A stretch of 64,000 nucleotides of DNA, taken from positions 67,702 through 131,701 of the forward strand of contig WXFH01000016.1 of NCBI GenBank assembly GCA_009881125.1. Direction: 5' to 3'. The position numbers and the translations under genes were made by a program. This document shows, piece after piece, positions 1 through 9,129 of this stretch. This DNA comes from Acidaminobacter sp. Lineage in GTDB: Bacteria; Bacillota_A; Clostridia; Peptostreptococcales; Acidaminobacteraceae. The number at the start of each line of letters is the position of its first letter. The first letter of the stretch is position 1. The notes under the pieces are model-generated. The model searched no databases, had not been told where the DNA came from, and saw nothing but the letters and a program-made list of their open reading frames with translations.

Positions 1-1
1 C

Positions 2-733
2 AACCTGATCGAGGTTGAGGACGTCGTCAGACAGGCTGCTCAGTTGCTGAGTCAATTGACCGGCATGGTTTCTGTCATTTCACTGCCGCAATTCAAGAAG
101 AGCCGGCTGACGAATTTCAGGCTGGTCAAAATCATCCATTCGAAAGTGTTGATGATTCTTGTGGCGGATTCAGGGGTTTTTAAATCTATCCCAATCGATT
201 TTGTAGATGTTGAGCAAAATGAGTTGGATACCCTTTCGGATCTTATCCGTGAGCGTTTCAACGAGCGCCACATTGAAGAGATCGACATCAGGAAGATGGG
301 CGCTCTCATGGTGGAATACCCTGAGTACCGCCGAGTACTCGAGTATCTTCTTCCCATTGTCAGGGAGACATTCAGGGAATTCGACCGATTTGAGTATGTC
401 ATTGAAGGCAAAGACAGAATTTATGCCATGCAGGACTTTGAAGAGCGACAGAAAGCCAAATCGCTTTCAGAGGCCCTCGAACAAAACAAAATTGTGGAAC
501 GTCTGATTGGAGTTCTCGAGCATGAAGGCATTTCCGTCAGAATTGGTTCGGAAATTGGTCTGGAGGCTTTTTCCAGCTGCAGTGTCGTGTCGACCCCTTA
601 CCGCGTCAATAATGTGGCGGCCGGCAAGATCGCGCTTTTGGGACCGACCCGCATGGATTACGGCCACGCCATGACCATGGTGAACTATATCAGGGAAACT
701 TTATCCGAGCTTTTTTCCGGCATCCACTTATAA
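2..733 (+). CDS. hrcA: Heat-inducible transcription repressor HrcA (3' part only)
   Basis: C-terminal 243 residues of HrcA, the repressor that binds CIRCE operators and controls class I heat-shock genes. The frame is open from base 2, so the gene begins outside the window and its winged-helix DNA-binding part is missing here. What remains is the dimerisation/GAF-like region, ending with the family signature GKIALLGPTRMDYG about 25 residues before the stop. It lies 18 bp upstream of grpE, the usual hrcA-grpE-dnaK-dnaJ order, which supports the call strongly. No CIRCE element is visible because the operon promoter lies upstream of base 1. Confidence 0.95.
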   Translation, partial: NLIEVEDVVRQAAQLLSQLTGMVSVISLPQFKKSRLTNFRLVKIIHSKVLMILVADSGVFKSIPIDFVDVEQNELDTLSDLIRERFNERHIEEIDIRKMGALMVEYPEYRRVLEYLLPIVRETFREFDRFEYVIEGKDRIYAMQDFEERQKAKSLSEALEQNKIVERLIGVLEHEGISVRIGSEIGLEAFSSCSVVSTPYRVNNVAAGKIALLGPTRMDYGHAMTMVNYIRETLSELFSGIHL

Positions 734-751
734 GACAGGCAGGTGTAAAGA

Positions 752-1342
752 TTGAAAAAACAAACACACAAAGAGCAGACAGCAAATGAACAGGAAACGA
801 TTCTTGAGACAGCTCCTCAGGGGACAAAGGAAAATGAGGTGGCCGATGGTCACCTGGAAACACCCGAGCCCCCGACAAACGACGCAGACAAGGAAATTAA
901 ACGTCTGACGGAGGAATTGGCCGCCAAAGGTGATGCGTTCCTGCGTCTGACCGCTGAATATCAAAACTACAGAAGACGCGTTGAAAAAGAGAAGCAGGAG
1001 CTGATCAAATTCGGCAACGAAAAACTTGTCGTCGATCTCCTGAAAGTCCTGGACAATTTCGACAGAGCTTTAAGCGCGGTGGATTACGACTGCGAAGAGA
1101 ACAAAAATCTGATCAGCGGCATAGAAATGATTCGCAAAAGCTTGAGTGATCTTTTGAAGGACTATGGTGTGGCTACCATTGAGGCTGTCGGACAACTCTT
1201 TGACCCGGTCATGCATCACGCGGTCATGACAGAGGCTGCTGAAGGCATAGCGCCGGATACGGTTCTTGATGAGTTCCAAAAAGGCTATACCCTGAACCAA
1301 AAGGTGATTCGTCCGTCTATGGTCAAGGTATCTTCTCATTAA
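752..1342 (+). CDS. grpE: Nucleotide exchange factor GrpE
   Basis: 196-residue co-chaperone that releases ADP from DnaK. The first 45 or so residues are acidic, polar and probably disordered. A long charged helix (about 50-110, including the family-like [16 protein letters not shown]) makes the dimer coiled coil. The C-terminal beta domain includes FDPVMHHAV and the ending [10 protein letters not shown]. The start is TTG at 752, preceded by an AGGCAGGTG ribosome site; no ATG fits better. It sits between hrcA and dnaK in the heat-shock operon. Confidence 0.97.
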   Translation: MKKQTHKEQTANEQETILETAPQGTKENEVADGHLETPEPPTNDADKEIKRLTEELAAKGDAFLRLTAEYQNYRRRVEKEKQELIKFGNEKLVVDLLKVLDNFDRALSAVDYDCEENKNLISGIEMIRKSLSDLLKDYGVATIEAVGQLFDPVMHHAVMTEAAEGIAPDTVLDEFQKGYTLNQKVIRPSMVKVSSH

Positions 1343-1448
1343 AAGCTATTGACTTTTTTAAGGCAATTGACTTTGGTTCAAATGAATCTGTCCGCACAAC
1401 CATTATGAAAACACAATCAAACTGACTTTATATTAGGAGGAAATCAGA

Positions 1449-3281
1449 ATGGCAAAAGTTATCGGTATTGACCTTGGCACCACCAATTCCTGCGTCTCTG
1501 TTCTCGAGGGCGGAGAGCCAGTTGTAATTCCTAACGCTGAAGGCAATAGAACCACACCTTCCGTGGTCGCATTCACCAAAAGCGGTGAGCGACTCGTCGG
1601 AGAAACCGCAAAGCGTCAGGCTATTACAAATCCTGAGAGAACCATTGCTTCAATCAAGCGCAACATGGGCAGAGATTTCCATGTCGAAATTGACGGGAAA
1701 AATTATACGCCACAGGATATCTCCGCTATGATTCTACAGAAGCTCAAAGCAGACGCTGAAGCTTATCTTGGTGAAAAAGTCACCGAAGCCGTCATCACAG
1801 TTCCGGCATACTTCTCAGACGCCCAGCGTCAGGCGACAAAAGACGCTGGCAGAATCGCCGGTCTCGACGTTAAGCGGATCATCAACGAGCCAACAGCTGC
1901 GTCACTTTCCTATGGTCTCGATAAAACAGACAAGCAACAGAAAATTCTCGTCTTCGACCTTGGCGGCGGTACCTTCGACGTCTCCGTCCTGGAAATTGGA
2001 GACGGCGTGTTTGAAGTTCTCGCGACTAACGGCAACAACCACCTTGGCGGTGATGACTTTGACGAAGTAGTCGTCAACTTCCTTGCTGACAGCTTCAAGA
2101 AAGAAAACGGCATTGACCTCATTAAGGATAGAATGGCTCATCAGCGCTTGAAAGAAGCGGCTGAAAAAGCAAAGAAAGAGCTTTCGACTGTTCAAACTAC
2201 GAATATCAATCTGCCGTTTATCACTGCGACAGCAGATGGTCCGCTTCACCTCAATATGGATTTGACACGCGCAAAATTTGACCAGTTGACAGAGCATCTA
2301 GTGAATTTGACCATTGAGCCGCTCAAGAAAGCCCTTGCTGACGCGAATCTTCAGGCTGGAGAGCTCGATCAGGTTATCCTCGTCGGCGGATCTACCAGAA
2401 CGCCGGCGGTGCAGGCTGTGGTCAAGAAATACACTAACAAAGAGCCGCATAAAGGTATTAACCCGGATGAGTGCGTCGCCCTTGGCGCTGCTATTCAGGC
2501 AGGTGTTCTTTCCGGCGAAGTTCACGATGTCCTTCTCCTCGATGTCACCCCACTTTCTCTCGGCATTGAAACCCTCGGCGGCGTCTTCACCAAGCTGATC
2601 GAGAGAAATACCACTATTCCTACTAAAAAGAGCCAAATTTTCTCCACAGCAGCTGACAACCAGACTGCGGTTGATATTCACGTTCTCCAGGGCGAGCGTC
2701 CTATGTCCAAGGATAACGTCACCCTTGGCCGCTTCCAGCTGGACGGTATTCCTCCAGCAAGACGCGGCGTGCCGCAGATCGAAGTCACCTTTGACATTGA
2801 CGCCAACGGCATTGTACATGTTGGCGCTAAAGATCTTGGCACAGGCAAGACTCAGCACATCACAATCACAGCGACGACCAATTTGAACGAGGAAGAAATT
2901 CAGAAAAAGGTCAGAGAAGCAGAGATGTTTGCAGAAGAAGACCTCAAAGTCAAAGAACTCGCGGAAGTCAGAAACAATGCAGACAACATGATCTATGAAT
3001 CTGAAAAAGCCCTTGCTGAAATTGGAGACGGTGCGACAGAAGCTGAGAAAACGGATCTCAAAGAAAAAATTGAAGCTGCGAAAAAGTCCCTGGAAGGCAG
3101 CGACGCAGAGGCTATTAAGGCTGCGGTTGAAGCACTGACCAACGCGTTCCATCCGATTGCGCAAAAAATGTATGAGAAAGCCTCACAAGAAGCTCAGACT
3201 AATGCCGGCGCAAATGACTCGACATCCCATCCAACGGTCGACGACACAGTCGTCGACGCCGATTACGAAGTCGTGGATTAA
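1449..3281 (+). CDS. dnaK: Chaperone DnaK (Hsp70)
   Basis: 610-residue Hsp70 chaperone with full-length architecture. The ATPase domain begins [17 protein letters not shown] and carries the second phosphate loop [15 protein letters not shown]. The substrate-binding beta domain follows around residues 360-510, then a helical lid and the acidic tail VDADYEVVD typical of bacterial DnaK. The ATG follows a strong AGGAGG site (1436-1441). The 106-bp gap after grpE could hold an extra promoter (TTGACT boxes near 1349 and 1367), but no convincing -10 box was found. Confidence 0.99.
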   Translation: MAKVIGIDLGTTNSCVSVLEGGEPVVIPNAEGNRTTPSVVAFTKSGERLVGETAKRQAITNPERTIASIKRNMGRDFHVEIDGKNYTPQDISAMILQKLKADAEAYLGEKVTEAVITVPAYFSDAQRQATKDAGRIAGLDVKRIINEPTAASLSYGLDKTDKQQKILVFDLGGGTFDVSVLEIGDGVFEVLATNGNNHLGGDDFDEVVVNFLADSFKKENGIDLIKDRMAHQRLKEAAEKAKKELSTVQTTNINLPFITATADGPLHLNMDLTRAKFDQLTEHLVNLTIEPLKKALADANLQAGELDQVILVGGSTRTPAVQAVVKKYTNKEPHKGINPDECVALGAAIQAGVLSGEVHDVLLLDVTPLSLGIETLGGVFTKLIERNTTIPTKKSQIFSTAADNQTAVDIHVLQGERPMSKDNVTLGRFQLDGIPPARRGVPQIEVTFDIDANGIVHVGAKDLGTGKTQHITITATTNLNEEEIQKKVREAEMFAEEDLKVKELAEVRNNADNMIYESEKALAEIGDGATEAEKTDLKEKIEAAKKSLEGSDAEAIKAAVEALTNAFHPIAQKMYEKASQEAQTNAGANDSTSHPTVDDTVVDADYEVVD

Positions 3282-3303
3282 TAATAGAAAGAGATGTCTA
3301 ACA

Positions 3304-3344
3304 GGTGCCCAGCGAGATCTAAAACACGGATCTTGCTGGGCGCC
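3304..3344 (+). repeat. Intercistronic hairpin between dnaK and dnaJ
   Basis: A 16-bp stem with a few G-U pairs (3304-3319 with 3329-3344) and a 9-nt loop. It is not followed by a T-run, so it is more likely an mRNA processing or stability element, or a partial attenuator, than a terminator. It could lower dnaJ output relative to dnaK. Confidence 0.6.
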
Positions 3345-3405
3345 CTGCAAAACTTAATCTGCATAGGCATCTTCTCGATCCATCGAAAGAAAGGCGGTAG
3401 GGATT

Positions 3406-4566
3406 TTGGATAAAAGGGATTATTACGAGGTTCTAGGCGTCGCCAGAGGTGCCTCTGAGGATGAAATAAAAAAAGCGTTTCGTAAACTGGCGATGAAGTA
3501 TCATCCCGACAAAAACCCGGATAATAAAGAATCTGAAGCGAAATTTAAAGAGATCAACGAGGCTTATGAAGTTCTCAGCGATACTGAAAAGCGCAATCTT
3601 TATGATCAATTCGGGCATGCCGGCGTAAATCAGAATACAGGCGGATATGGCGGCGCAGGCGGCTTTGGCGATTTTGGCGGTTTTGAGGACATTTTGAATG
3701 AGATGTTTGGCGGCGGGTTTGGCGGTTTCCGTTCAAGCGGACGACGTGCGGGTCCGACCAAAGGCGCAGATCTTAGAGTGGACATGACGCTGACCTTTGT
3801 CGAGGCAGCTTTTGGCGTTGATAAAAAGATTGAGTTTTATCGTACTGAGGACTGCCATACCTGTGGCGGCACAGGTGCGGAGGAAGGCTCGAAAGTCAAT
3901 ACATGTTCTCAGTGCGGCGGCGCCGGTGAAGTTAAATATTCCCAGCGCAGCCTATTTGGCGAGACTATTTCAGTGCGCCCTTGCCAGGCTTGCGGCGGCA
4001 CGGGCAAAACCATAGAGAAGCCGTGCCACACCTGTAAGGGTAAAGGAAAAGTTAAGAAAAAACGCACTATTGATGTCAAAATTCCAGCAGGTGTTTCAAC
4101 CGGCAATCAGATGACGCTTAGAGAAGAGGGCGATTTGGGCGCCAAAGGCGGTCCAAGAGGGGATGTTTACGTCGTCCTCAAGGTGCTTGCCCACGACATC
4201 TTTAAGCGGGATGGCAACGATATCTTCTGCGACATAGAGATCTCCTACACTCAGGCAGTGCTTGGAGACGAGGTCACAGTGCCAACACTTGACGGAAAAG
4301 TGTCCTATAAAATACCGGAAGGTACCCCAAGCGGAAAAACCTTCCGACTTAAAGGCAAGGGCGTTCCTGTTCTCAATGGTTATGGCCGTGGCGACCAGTA
4401 TGTTCGCGTCATAGTTAAGATTCCGACAAAACTCAGCGACAAGCAGAAAGAAGCGCTCAAAGCCTTTGCGGAGTCTATGGGTGAAAAGCTTGAAGCGGAA
4501 AAAACGGATCAGCCCAAAGGTGAAAAAAAGTTTTTTGAGAAGGTCAAAGAAGCCTTTAATAATTGA
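3406..4566 (+). CDS. dnaJ: Chaperone DnaJ (Hsp40)
   Basis: 386-residue co-chaperone that stimulates DnaK ATPase and delivers unfolded clients. The J domain occupies residues 1-70 with the HPD triad at 33-35. A Gly/Phe-rich linker covers about 76-110. The zinc domain contains four CxxCxGxG repeats ([32 protein letters not shown]), followed by the C-terminal peptide-binding domains. The start is TTG at 3406, after a purine-rich AAAGGCGGTAGGG site. A type I (full) DnaJ, last gene of the chaperone set. Confidence 0.98.
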   Translation: MDKRDYYEVLGVARGASEDEIKKAFRKLAMKYHPDKNPDNKESEAKFKEINEAYEVLSDTEKRNLYDQFGHAGVNQNTGGYGGAGGFGDFGGFEDILNEMFGGGFGGFRSSGRRAGPTKGADLRVDMTLTFVEAAFGVDKKIEFYRTEDCHTCGGTGAEEGSKVNTCSQCGGAGEVKYSQRSLFGETISVRPCQACGGTGKTIEKPCHTCKGKGKVKKKRTIDVKIPAGVSTGNQMTLREEGDLGAKGGPRGDVYVVLKVLAHDIFKRDGNDIFCDIEISYTQAVLGDEVTVPTLDGKVSYKIPEGTPSGKTFRLKGKGVPVLNGYGRGDQYVRVIVKIPTKLSDKQKEALKAFAESMGEKLEAEKTDQPKGEKKFFEKVKEAFNN

Positions 4567-4587
4567 ACCATAGTTGTTTTGCTGTGC

Positions 4588-4640
4588 GCAGACCTGAAGC
4601 GGCATTCGTTCCCGTGAAACGAATGCCGCTTCAGGTCTGC
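4588..4640. terminator. Long perfect inverted repeat after dnaJ (probable terminator)
   Basis: Perfect 23-bp arms (4588-4610 and 4618-4640) around a 7-nt loop. The stem is followed only by TTTGCTG, so the U-tract is weak. It lies right after dnaJ and before the prmA promoter, consistent with an end point for the heat-shock transcript. The length and perfection of the stem are unusual. Confidence 0.65.
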
Positions 4641-4666
4641 TTTGCTGTAAATTCAGAAGGAAGATG

Positions 4667-4675
4667 TGATATAAT
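4667..4675 (+). promoter_or_regulatory. Extended -10 promoter for prmA
   Basis: TGATATAAT is an extended -10 element with a perfect TATAAT at 4670-4675, 50 bp upstream of the prmA start and downstream of the long inverted repeat. No good -35 box is seen at 17 bp, which is normal for the extended -10 class. Confidence 0.6.
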
Positions 4676-4725
4676 TTCAGCAGGATTCACAACAGTTTGT
4701 ATTAGACCGTATTGGAGGAGAAACC

Positions 4726-5673
4726 ATGAACTGGTTTGAAGTAAAAGTCAAAACAACCTCAATGGCTGTGGACGCAGTCACAAATTTATTATATGAGCTG
4801 GGCGCTCAGGGCATTGTCGTCGAGGACCCCAACGATCCTATTTTCAATGAAGGTTATGAAGGGGACTGGGATTATTTTGACCGAAGCGAAATTAAATTTG
4901 AGTTTGAAGGCGCGCTTGTCAAAGCCTATATGGAAATGGAGGCGCCGGAAGCGCTCATCCCTGTGATTCAGGCCCAAGTCGCTGACCTTTCGACCTTTGG
5001 GCTGGATCCCGGACTTGGAGAAGTTGAAATTAAAGAAGTCAGAGAGTCTGACTGGGCAAACGAATGGAAAAAATATTACCATCCCGTACGTATTGGCAGA
5101 CATTTGATCATCAAGCCGTCCTGGGAGCAAGTCCTTGACGCTGAGCCTCTCGACTTGGTGATCGAGCTGGATCCTGGCGGTGCCTTCGGGTCCGGGACAC
5201 ATGAGACCACAACTATGTGTGCGGAACTTCTGGAAGAAAATCTTGTGCAAGGCAGCAAAGTCTACGATATTGGCTGTGGCAGCGGTATTCTGGCTATAGT
5301 GGCTGCGAAACTCGGCGCCGGGGAGGTCGTAGCGGCAGATATTGACCCCGCAGCAGTGGAAGTCACGAGAGAAAACGTCGAGGCCAATCAAGTTACTGAT
5401 GTGATCCAGGTCTGTGAAGGTGACCTGATGCAGGTCGTCGATTCGCCGGCGGACCTCGTGGTGACAAATATCATTGCGGATGTTGTCGCCTCCCTTGCGG
5501 ACAGCATGAAATCCTATTTGAATCCAGAGGCAGTCTGGATCAGTTCAGGAATATTGGATAAAAAGTTGTCAATTGTCCTTGAAGCCATGTCTAAAAATGG
5601 GTACGAAGTCTTGGAAGTGCGTGAGAGAGGAGAATGGCGAGCACTTCTGGTGCGCGCCGGCGGACATGCATAG
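4726..5673 (+). CDS. prmA: Ribosomal protein L11 methyltransferase PrmA
   Basis: 315-residue SAM-dependent enzyme that trimethylates lysines and the N-terminus of ribosomal protein L11. The N-terminal substrate-recognition domain begins MNWFEVKVKT. The Rossmann domain carries the SAM motif DIGCGSGILAIVAAKLGA. The family's conserved GGAFGSGTHETT (around residue 150) and the catalytic-loop sequence TNIIADV are also present. ATG start with GGAGG site. It overlaps rsmE by 8 bp, pointing to translational coupling. Confidence 0.96.
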   Translation: MNWFEVKVKTTSMAVDAVTNLLYELGAQGIVVEDPNDPIFNEGYEGDWDYFDRSEIKFEFEGALVKAYMEMEAPEALIPVIQAQVADLSTFGLDPGLGEVEIKEVRESDWANEWKKYYHPVRIGRHLIIKPSWEQVLDAEPLDLVIELDPGGAFGSGTHETTTMCAELLEENLVQGSKVYDIGCGSGILAIVAAKLGAGEVVAADIDPAAVEVTRENVEANQVTDVIQVCEGDLMQVVDSPADLVVTNIIADVVASLADSMKSYLNPEAVWISSGILDKKLSIVLEAMSKNGYEVLEVRERGEWRALLVRAGGHA

Positions 5674-6448
5674 ACTATTTGTCGACCAAGTCATTATGGA
5701 ATGCCCGTGTACAGTGCGAGTTGTGTCACAGGAGGAAGTGCATCACGCGTTGAGGGTGCTGAGGCTGAGTGTAGGTGACCACATTGAGCTGACGGATGCA
5801 GACGGTGGTGAATATATAGCTGAAATAAAGACGGCGCTTTTGAATCAGACTGAAGACAGTGTCATGGAAGTTTTATGTCTCAAGAAGATTGAAATCCACA
5901 GGGAATCTCCTGTAGAGGTTACGCTTTTTCAAGGGCTTCCCAAACACGACAAACTGGAGTTCATTATACAGAAAGCAGTAGAGCTTGGGGCGGTCAGAAT
6001 TGTACCCGTGGAGTGTGAGCGCTGCGTTGCCAGAATAAGGGATGCAAAGGATGCAGCCAAGAAAACAGAGCGTTGGAACCGGATTGCCCACGAAGCAGCA
6101 AAGCAGTCCAAGCGGGCTCTGGAACCGGAGGTCTTAGAGCCTGTCAGGCTGAAGGCAATCCAAGAGTTAACATCTCAGGATGAACTCAAGCTCCTGGCTT
6201 ATGAAGGGGCAGCGTTGAAACCGCTGATGGAACATTTGGAGGAAGCGCAGCGGCGTGATGATCTGCAGCGTCGAGTGGCGATCATGATTGGGCCGGAAGG
6301 CGGTCTGACTGAAAAAGAAGTACATGAACTGAGTGAGATGGGATTTATAACTATCGGCCTCGGTCCTAGAATCCTTAGGACAGAGACTGCGGGCCTGGCA
6401 CTGCTGAGTATTATTCAGTATGTACTCGGGGATATGGGAGGAAGGTAA
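5666..6448 (+). CDS. rsmE: 16S rRNA (uracil-1498-N3)-methyltransferase RsmE
   Basis: 260-residue SPOUT-class rRNA methyltransferase acting on U1498 of 16S rRNA. The start is placed at ATG 5666 (MHRLFVDQV), which gives the normal family N-terminus; an open frame runs further upstream inside prmA but is not expected to be coding. The N-terminal PUA-like domain (1-75) is followed by the knotted SPOUT domain with MIGPEGGLTEKEV and LGPRILRTETA, the SAM-binding knot motifs. It overlaps prmA by 8 bp and lies 3 bp before mtaB. Confidence 0.95.
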   Translation: MHRLFVDQVIMECPCTVRVVSQEEVHHALRVLRLSVGDHIELTDADGGEYIAEIKTALLNQTEDSVMEVLCLKKIEIHRESPVEVTLFQGLPKHDKLEFIIQKAVELGAVRIVPVECERCVARIRDAKDAAKKTERWNRIAHEAAKQSKRALEPEVLEPVRLKAIQELTSQDELKLLAYEGAALKPLMEHLEEAQRRDDLQRRVAIMIGPEGGLTEKEVHELSEMGFITIGLGPRILRTETAGLALLSIIQYVLGDMGGR

Positions 6449-6451
6449 CAC

Positions 6452-7786
6452 GTGTCAAGAACAGTAGCATTTTCAACACTGGGATGCAAAGTCAATCAAT
6501 ACGAATCGGACGCTATGGCGAAGCTGTTCAGAGATCGAGGCTACGACATTGTCCATGAGAATGACCCAGCGGATGTATATGTCATCAATACCTGTACCGT
6601 CACGAACCTGGGCGACCGGAAATCCAGGTCTATAGCCAGACGGGCTAGGCGGCAGAATCCCATGGCGGTCATTGCTGTGGTCGGCTGCTATGCTCAGGTG
6701 GCAGCGGATGAGGTCATGCGGATTGAAGGGGTCAACCTGGTGCTCGGCACCAACGAGCGCATGAAGATTGTGGATTATATTGAGGATCTTGGTCCCTGGG
6801 ACAAAGTCAGCGCCGTTGGCGACATCATGGAGGTCGCTGAGTTTGAAGAGCTTGAAATTGACGAGCATGGCGACCGGACCAGGGCGTTTATAAAAATTCA
6901 GGAAGGCTGCAACCAGTACTGCAGTTATTGCATTATCCCCTATGCCCGAGGCAGAATACGCAGCCGCAGTATCGATCATATTGAATCTGAGGTCACAAGG
7001 CTTGTCGGGCACGGATTCAGCGAGTTTGTCCTGACGGGAATTCATATCGCGTCCTACGGCAGAGAAGTTGAGCAATCTCAGGCGGAGGCGCAGGCCCTGA
7101 GTCTGATTGATGTCATTGAGCGCGTGGACGCAATAGAAGGCGTCAAGCGTCTCAGGTTGGGTTCGATAGAACCCATGCTGATGACAGCGGAATTTGTTGA
7201 GCGTCTCAGCCGGTTAAAATCTATATGCCCTCATTTCCACTTATCTTTGCAAAGCGGTTCAGATCCTGTCTTAAAACGCATGAACCGTAAATATACCGCC
7301 TCGGATTTTATGGAGGTTGTAGAGCGTTTGAAAACCAAGTTCGACAGGCCGTCCCTGACCACAGACATCATAGTCGGTTTTCCGGGGGAAACTGAAGAGA
7401 TGTTCCGGGACACCATAACCCTGGCTTCACAGGTCGGCTTTGCAAAGATTCACGTCTTTCAGTATTCTGCCAAAACGGGGACACCTGCTGCGACCATGAA
7501 GGATCAAGTGGATCACGCAGTTCGTCATGAACGCAGCGAGCGGCTGATTGCGCTTCAGGACCAGCTTGAGTCCGACTATAACAGACAATGGCTGGGCAGT
7601 GTCAAAGAAGTATTGTTTGAAGGGGTTCCTGAACTGGGTATAAAAGAAATCGAAGGCCTGACGCCGGATTATCTCAGAGTCAAAGTTGAGGCTGGCCCTG
7701 GCTATATTGGAAAGATTGCCAAGGTTAAACTTGAGGCGTTGACAGAGCACGGTTTTATGGGATCTTTAATGGATGAGGAGGCATAG
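6452..7786 (+). CDS. mtaB: tRNA t6A37 methylthiotransferase MtaB
   Basis: 444-residue radical-SAM enzyme that converts t6A to ms2t6A at position 37 of tRNA. The N-terminal MTTase domain has the three cluster cysteines in GCKVNQ, NTCTVTN and GCYAQ. The radical-SAM core has CNQYCSYCIIPYARG (CxxxCxxC). A TRAM RNA-binding domain forms the C-terminus (about 380-444). GTG start at 6452 after GGAGGAAGG. The order prmA-rsmE-mtaB is common in clostridia. Confidence 0.95.
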   Translation: MSRTVAFSTLGCKVNQYESDAMAKLFRDRGYDIVHENDPADVYVINTCTVTNLGDRKSRSIARRARRQNPMAVIAVVGCYAQVAADEVMRIEGVNLVLGTNERMKIVDYIEDLGPWDKVSAVGDIMEVAEFEELEIDEHGDRTRAFIKIQEGCNQYCSYCIIPYARGRIRSRSIDHIESEVTRLVGHGFSEFVLTGIHIASYGREVEQSQAEAQALSLIDVIERVDAIEGVKRLRLGSIEPMLMTAEFVERLSRLKSICPHFHLSLQSGSDPVLKRMNRKYTASDFMEVVERLKTKFDRPSLTTDIIVGFPGETEEMFRDTITLASQVGFAKIHVFQYSAKTGTPAATMKDQVDHAVRHERSERLIALQDQLESDYNRQWLGSVKEVLFEGVPELGIKEIEGLTPDYLRVKVEAGPGYIGKIAKVKLEALTEHGFMGSLMDEEA

Positions 7787-7787
7787 T

Positions 7788-8132
7788 ATGCAGAATTGTT
7801 TGTTTTGTAAAATTGCTGGTGGTGAAATCCCATCTAATAAAGCGTATGAAGATGAGCAGGTCATTGTCTTTCACGACATATCGCCTGTCGCGCCGGTGCA
7901 CGTTTTGATCGTTCCCAAAAAGCATCTGGCTTCGACAAATGAACTCAGTGAAGCTGAGTCCGGATTGATTGCCCATGTCTTTAAAGTGGCTGTACAGGTC
8001 GCTTCAGAGCTGGGGCTTAAAGAAAACGGATACAGGATCGTCAACAATTGCGGAAAAGATGGCGGGCAGACTGTGGATCATCTCCATTTCCATCTTTTAG
8101 GCGGTCGCTATCTGGACTGGCCTCCGGGTTGA
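7788..8132 (+). CDS. HIT family purine nucleotide hydrolase
   Basis: 114-residue histidine triad protein of the HINT branch, which hydrolyses nucleoside phosphoramidates or related AMP conjugates. The triad is seen as DHLHFHLLGG near the C-terminus, with N-terminal CLFCKIAGGEIPS. The chosen ATG (7788) lies just after the mtaB stop, with GAGGAGG in the end of mtaB as ribosome site; a longer frame from 7773 would overlap mtaB needlessly. The physiological substrate is not known for this family in clostridia. Confidence 0.93.
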   Translation: MQNCLFCKIAGGEIPSNKAYEDEQVIVFHDISPVAPVHVLIVPKKHLASTNELSEAESGLIAHVFKVAVQVASELGLKENGYRIVNNCGKDGGQTVDHLHFHLLGGRYLDWPPG

Positions 8133-8158
8133 TAAAAACGGTACAATACGAAATACAG

Positions 8159-8187
8159 TTGCTTTTTGAATGCTCCTAATGTATAAT
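8159..8187 (+). promoter_or_regulatory. Sigma-A promoter for rpsU
   Basis: TTGCTT (8159-8164), 17-bp spacer, TATAAT (8182-8187). It stands in the 140-bp gap between the HIT gene and rpsU, so rpsU-yqeY probably form a separate transcription unit. Confidence 0.7.
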
Positions 8188-8272
8188 GTCCTAGTATTCT
8201 GTTATTATTCCTCTGTAACGACAGCGGTGCTGTCACCAGAATGCAAGTTTGACACGGGGGGAGGGAATAGCT

Positions 8273-8458
8273 GTGGCAGGAATTAAAGTTGGAGCTACCG
8301 AAACAATAGATAGTGCACTTAGACGTTTTAAGAAAGAGACGTCAAAAGCTGGCGTCCTTGCGGAAGTCAAAAAGAGAAAACATTACGAAAAGCCAAGCGT
8401 ACAACGCAAGAAGAAGTCCGAGGCTGCGAGAAGAAAGAGCAAGAGCAAATCTTTCTAG
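8273..8458 (+). CDS. rpsU: 30S ribosomal protein S21
   Basis: 61-residue, very basic small-subunit protein. It begins [20 protein letters not shown] and ends in a lysine/arginine-rich tail with RRKSKSKSF, typical of firmicute S21. GTG start at 8273 placed by the GGGGGGAGGG ribosome site and by family length; an open frame runs 24 bp further upstream. It is followed by yqeY, a conserved pairing. Confidence 0.97.
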   Translation: MAGIKVGATETIDSALRRFKKETSKAGVLAEVKKRKHYEKPSVQRKKKSEAARRKSKSKSF

Positions 8459-8489
8459 TCGCTCTCCTTGGAAGTCAGGGGTGAGTTGA

Positions 8490-8936
8490 ATGAGCTTGAA
8501 AGATTTGTTGATGCAGGACCTCAAGACTGCCATGCAGGAAAAGGACGTTCTTAGGAAAACGACCGTCACTATGCTTCGCGCAGCAGTCAAACAGGTTGAA
8601 GTCGATCAACGCGTAGAACTTCTTGATCAGGATATTGTGGAAATCGTCGCCAAGCAAATCAAACAGAAACGAGCGGCCATTGAAGAATTCGCTAAAGGCG
8701 GCCGTCAGGATCTGGTGGATGAAGCTTTGGCTGAAATCCATATCTTAGAAGCCTACCTTCCGGAACAGCTTACAGAGGAGCAAATCAAAGCCATGGTTTT
8801 GGAGGCGATCGCTGAAACAGGCGCATCTTCTCCTAAAGACATGGGAAAAGTCATGGCCATCATGACACCCAAGACGAAAGGTCTGGCAGACGGGAAACTG
8901 GTTGCCACACTCGTCAAGGAACAATTAAATCAGTAA
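8490..8936 (+). CDS. yqeY: GatB/YqeY domain protein
   Basis: 148-residue all-helical YqeY protein, related to the tRNA-binding tail of GatB and often found next to rpsU. Characteristic sequence includes MLRAAVKQVEVDQR, EAYLPEQLTEEQI and GKVMAIMTPKTKGLADG. A role in tRNA-related amidation or quality control has been proposed for the family but is not established. ATG at 8490 after a GGGGTGAG site; a clear terminator follows. Confidence 0.95.
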   Translation: MSLKDLLMQDLKTAMQEKDVLRKTTVTMLRAAVKQVEVDQRVELLDQDIVEIVAKQIKQKRAAIEEFAKGGRQDLVDEALAEIHILEAYLPEQLTEEQIKAMVLEAIAETGASSPKDMGKVMAIMTPKTKGLADGKLVATLVKEQLNQ

Positions 8937-8942
8937 TAACGA

Positions 8943-8969
8943 GGCCGCTGATTCAGCGGCCTTTTTTTT
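8943..8969 (+). terminator. Rho-independent terminator after yqeY
   Basis: GGCCGCTG ATT CAGCGGCC stem-loop followed directly by eight T residues. Confidence 0.92.
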
Positions 8970-8982
8970 ATGTTACAACTAT

Positions 8983-9023
8983 ATTACGGTCCCCAATTTG
9001 AGATTGGGGACGCGGACCGTAAT
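8983..9023. repeat. Two overlapping inverted repeats (alternative hairpins)
   Basis: An outer pair ATTACGGTCC/GGACCGTAAT (8983-8992, 9014-9023) and an inner pair GTCCCCAAT/ATTGGGGAC (8989-8997, 9003-9011) share bases GTCC. The full inner and outer stems cannot form together. There is no T-run. It lies between the yqeY terminator and the phoH promoter; role unknown. Confidence 0.55.
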
Positions 9024-9052
9024 AATTATTTCAGACGGATTTTTGCATCCTT

Positions 9053-9084
9053 TTGACGCCTAAACCAATGGATTGTGTTAAAAT
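9053..9084 (+). promoter_or_regulatory. Possible promoter for phoH
   Basis: TTGACG at 9053-9058 with an AT-rich GTTAAAAT near 9077-9084. The spacing is 18-20 bp depending on which hexamer is used, so this is a weak call. Its position upstream of phoH and downstream of a terminator supports it. Confidence 0.4.
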
Positions 9085-9129
9085 CAAAGGTAGGATGTTT
9101 TAACGTTTCAGAAAGGGCGGATCAATCGA

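Noticed and set aside
1343..1448. CIRCE operator before dnaK
   Set aside because: No TTAGCACTC-N9-GAGTGCTAA inverted repeat found; the operator is expected before hrcA, outside the window.
2298..3164. Minus-strand 288-codon ORF inside dnaK
   Set aside because: Antisense shadow of dnaK with unusual Phe/Cys-rich composition.
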